The notes beneath the pieces were generated by a model. The model was not told the origin of the DNA and ran no database searches. It was given only the letters and a program-made list of their open reading frames with translations. A DNA stretch of 16,463 bases from Opitutaceae bacterium (GTDB lineage: Bacteria > Verrucomicrobiota > Verrucomicrobiia > Opitutales > Opitutaceae), in the NCBI GenBank assembly GCA_005786775.1, contig SYDD01000140.1:1-16463 (forward strand), given 5' to 3'. Numbering within the stretch: the stretch's first letter is position 1; every line of letters starts with the position of its first letter. This document shows positions 13,892 to 16,463 of the stretch, one piece after another. The position numbers and the translations under genes were made by a program.

Positions 13892-16463
13892 TCAGTAGGT
13901 GACCTTCAGCCCGGTGGCGTAGAGCGTGCCCTGCTTCTGGCTGTTGTACTTGAGGCCGCCCTCGCGGACGAAGGTCTGGTTGAACTCATCCGTGAGGTTC
14001 ATCACCTCGAGGTAGACTTCCGTGCGGCGGTTGACCCGGTACTGGGCCTTGAGGTCGAGGAAGAGCCGGGGATCGCTGTAAACGGCCGCGCTGCCGTCGC
14101 CGCTGCGGTAGTAGCGGTCGTTCCAGTTCGCGAGCAGGCGGACCTGCGCGCCGAAGCCGACGTAGGAGAGGCCGGCGTTACCCGCGCGCGGCCGCTGGTT
14201 GGCGAGGCGGCGCTGGTAGGTGGTGCCGCCGAAGCTGCCCTCGGCCTGGGTGTAGGTGAAGTTGGCGAAGGCCCCGAGCCCCCGCCACGGGCCCGGCAGG
14301 AAGGTGAACTGCTGCTGCCAGCCGAGCTCGACGCCGCGGATGCGCGCCGCGCCCACGTTGCGCGTCTGGCGCAGGGTGTAGCCAGCGAACTGGCCCTCGA
14401 AGCCGTTGTCCGCACCCGCCGCCACCACGGTGTCGAACGAGCGCGTGTAATTGGCGATCTCCTTCAGGAAGGCGCTGGCCTCCAGCAGGCCCACCGGCTC
14501 GAAGTACCGCTGCACCGCCACCTCAAAGTTGTCCGCGGTGTACGGGCGCAGGTCCGGGTTGCCCGCGGTGATCAGGCGGGTGTCGTCGTTCACGTTCGTC
14601 GTCGGCAGGAGGCTCGCGACCGGCGGGCGCGTGATCGAGGCGTGGTAGCTCGCCCGGAACTGGAGCCGCCGCCACGGCTCCGCCGTGAAATGGACGCCGG
14701 GGAACACGTTGACGTAGTCTCCGCCCGAGGTCTCCCGCCCGCCCGCGAACTGCGCGAGCGCGCGCGCCGCGTTCTGCGCCGGCGGCAGCGAGGTCACGGA
14801 GGTGGTCCCCGCCGCCGCGGAAGTCTTCCGCCGGTACGCCGTGCCCTCGTTGGCGGTGCGCTCCACGCGGAGGCCACCCGCCACGCGCAGCCAGCCCGCG
14901 CGGAAGCCGCCCATCGCGTAACCCGCCTTCACTCGCTCGCGGAACCGCGCGTCGCCCTGCAGGGTGCTGGTCACGCTGTTGTAGGCGTCCGCCGCGGTCT
15001 GGGTCCAGAGTTCGGGCCGCGCCGCGAGGTCGCGTTCCCCGCCCGAGCCGGGCGCGAGCAGGAACGGGTACGGGCCGTAATTCCCCGCGGCCTGGAGGAA
15101 CTGCACGCCGAGAAACGGGCCGATGCCCCGCGGGCCGGCGTAGGTGTAGTTCTGCAAATCCGTGTCCTGCTCGCGGCGGTCCTCCTCCAGCCGCACGCCG
15201 AACTTCAGGTAGGCCGGGACGACGGTCGCGACCTCCCGCCGCACGTCGGCCCGCAGGCCCAGCCGCTCCGCGGGCGCCCGGTAGGTCCGCCGGATGTAGG
15301 TGCGCGGCGTGTAGTTGGCGGGGTCGTAGATCGAGGGCCCGGCGGTCTGCGTGAACGCGGGGTACCACGAAGGGCGACCCCGGCGGTCCACCTGCCAGCC
15401 GATGCCTGTCACGTCCGCCGTCAGGTCCGCGTGGATCGGGTACCAAGTGGTCGCGCGCGAGAAGCTCGCGTCCACGGTGAGGCGCCCCGCGCCGGCGGCG
15501 AAGGGGAGCTCGAGGCCGGTCGAACCCGCATAGGTCACGGCCTTCTTGCGCGTCTGGCCGGAGAACACCTCGGAGCGCGAGCCCGCGAGCGGCAGCGCGC
15601 GCTGGAACTCGTAGGTGCTGCCCGGCTCGAAACTCGCCACGGCCGCCGCCGTCGAGGTGGACTGGCGGTAGACGGTCGACTGGTCCGGCGTGACGTTGAG
15701 GTTCAGGGTCTGGCGCAGGTAGACCACCGCGCCGCCGGCCAGCTTGTAATCGAGGTTGAGGCCGACGCCCTGCTTGCGCGTGGGCGCGTGGGTCTCGCCG
15801 GAGCCGAAGGCACGCAACAAGGGCGAGGTCAGGCCGTTGGTCGCCGTGGGCAGGACGTGCCCGGCACCGGCCGCCGCGGCCCCGATGCCGCCCACCGCGT
15901 CGGTCAGGGTCGGCGCCGAGCGGTGGTTCACGTTGAAGGCGACCCCGAGGTTCCGCTGGCCACCGAACGCGTTGAGGACGTCCGCGTACGAGAAGGCCAC
16001 CTGGTCCAGCCCGGACCGGTCCCGGTGCGGACTGCGGCCGGCATGAAAATCCGTCCAGCGCGTCCCCACGGTCAGCTCCACGCGACGACCGCGGCGGTCG
16101 AAGCCCCGACGTGTGACAAAGTTCAGGTAGCCGGCGATGGCGTTCGCGGGCAGGTCCGGGGTCGGGGCGCGGACGATCTCCGCCGACTCGATGTTGCCGG
16201 TGTCGAGGGCGGTGAGCTGGAAATCGCGGCTGGAGGAGGTGCCGACCGAGGAGGCGAGGGCGTTGCCGTCACTCATCAGCGCGATGAAGCTCGTGCCCAT
16301 CCCGCGCAGGAACAGCTCGACCGCCTCGCCGGAGACGGTGTTCACGGCCACGCCGGGCAGGCGCATCAGGAGCTCGCCCGGGTTGGCCGCCGGGTTGCCG
16401 AAGGAGTCCGCCGCGGCGACCGACTTCAGGTTCTCCGCTTGGCTCTGGCGCTGCAAAGCGAGG
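13892..16463 (-). CDS. TonB-dependent outer-membrane receptor, N terminus beyond window
   Basis: About 857 residues of a TonB-dependent receptor are present. The frame stays open through the right edge ('LALQRQSQAENLKSV'), so the true start, signal peptide and any N-terminal extension lie outside. The plug domain is clear: 'NPGELLMRLPGVAVN', 'LFLRGMGTSFIALMSDGNAL', 'NIESAEIVRAPTPDLPANAIAGYLNFVTRRGF'. The barrel follows, with alternating strands such as 'VNVFPGVHFTAEPWRRLQFRASYHASITRPP', here shown only in part of its run, and 'RRTEVYLEVMNLTDEFNQ'. The protein ends in '...YATGLKVTY', an aromatic C terminus as expected for a beta-barrel. It takes up an unknown ligand (siderophore, vitamin or carbohydrate) with TonB energy. 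The plug style is the one seen in the large receptor families of Opitutaceae. No SusD-like or transport partner is in the window, so the ligand cannot be inferred. Confidence 0.92.
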   Translation of the reverse strand, partial: LALQRQSQAENLKSVAAADSFGNPAANPGELLMRLPGVAVNTVSGEAVELFLRGMGTSFIALMSDGNALASSVGTSSSRDFQLTALDTGNIESAEIVRAPTPDLPANAIAGYLNFVTRRGFDRRGRRVELTVGTRWTDFHAGRSPHRDRSGLDQVAFSYADVLNAFGGQRNLGVAFNVNHRSAPTLTDAVGGIGAAAAGAGHVLPTATNGLTSPLLRAFGSGETHAPTRKQGVGLNLDYKLAGGAVVYLRQTLNLNVTPDQSTVYRQSTSTAAAVASFEPGSTYEFQRALPLAGSRSEVFSGQTRKKAVTYAGSTGLELPFAAGAGRLTVDASFSRATTWYPIHADLTADVTGIGWQVDRRGRPSWYPAFTQTAGPSIYDPANYTPRTYIRRTYRAPAERLGLRADVRREVATVVPAYLKFGVRLEEDRREQDTDLQNYTYAGPRGIGPFLGVQFLQAAGNYGPYPFLLAPGSGGERDLAARPELWTQTAADAYNSVTSTLQGDARFRERVKAGYAMGGFRAGWLRVAGGLRVERTANEGTAYRRKTSAAAGTTSVTSLPPAQNAARALAQFAGGRETSGGDYVNVFPGVHFTAEPWRRLQFRASYHASITRPPVASLLPTTNVNDDTRLITAGNPDLRPYTADNFEVAVQRYFEPVGLLEASAFLKEIANYTRSFDTVVAAGADNGFEGQFAGYTLRQTRNVGAARIRGVELGWQQQFTFLPGPWRGLGAFANFTYTQAEGSFGGTTYQRRLANQRPRAGNAGLSYVGFGAQVRLLANWNDRYYRSGDGSAAVYSDPRLFLDLKAQYRVNRRTEVYLEVMNLTDEFNQTFVREGGLKYNSQKQGTLYATGLKVTY

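Noticed and set aside
1..16463. CRISPR array, tRNA/rRNA, insertion sequence or prophage genes
   Set aside because: No direct-repeat array, cloverleaf, transposase or integrase motif was seen on either strand.

Overview
The window is very GC-rich (well over 60% G+C by eye), almost wholly coding, and has no RNA gene, insertion sequence or CRISPR array that I can see. Several features suggest a member of the Verrucomicrobiota, most likely Opitutaceae. These are the TonB-dependent receptor with its 'SVAAADSFGNPAANPGELL'-type plug, a formylglycine sulfatase beside a secreted propeller-like protein, and DUF4202 and DUF3016 proteins. The assignment rests on recognition of protein style, not on a search.

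Layout. Left part (98-3375, + strand): a DUF4202 protein, a secreted sulfatase and a secreted beta-propeller-like protein. Next (3382-4791, - strand): a hotdog-fold acyl-CoA thioesterase, an Hsp15-like S4 RNA-binding protein and a secreted DUF3016 protein. Across a 101-bp divergent gap containing a perfect small dyad come three + strand genes: a two-helix membrane protein (4893-5180), a membrane-anchored penicillin-acylase-family Ntn hydrolase (5236-7683) and uracil phosphoribosyltransferase upp (7689-8309).

The most distinctive region is 8338-13247 on the - strand. In transcription order it holds a CstA-type transporter, a small unrecognised protein, an EboB-like TatD hydrolase, an EboE-like TIM-barrel protein and an EboC-like UbiA-family prenyltransferase. 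The last four are packed with gaps of 5 and 16 bp and one 4-bp overlap, so they look like one translational unit. This resembles the ebo/edb operon of cyanobacteria, Bacteroidota and pseudomonads. That operon has been linked to export or processing of secondary-metabolite precursors across the inner membrane. Here it is reduced: I find no eboA, eboD (dehydroquinate-synthase-like) or eboF (phosphatase-like) gene in the window. The expected chemistry is attachment of a prenyl chain to a small polar or aromatic metabolite (EboC), with EboB and EboE as metal-dependent modifying enzymes; the substrate is unknown.

Right part: a + strand gene (13378-13851) encodes a 157-residue protein I read as a possible divergent bacterial relative of archaeal CTP-dependent riboflavin kinase. 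It converges on a large TonB-dependent outer-membrane receptor (13892 to beyond the right edge). A hairpin followed by a run of seven U on the - strand lies between this gene and cstA and could be a terminator or a cstA leader attenuator. There is no gene-free stretch longer than about 130 bp.
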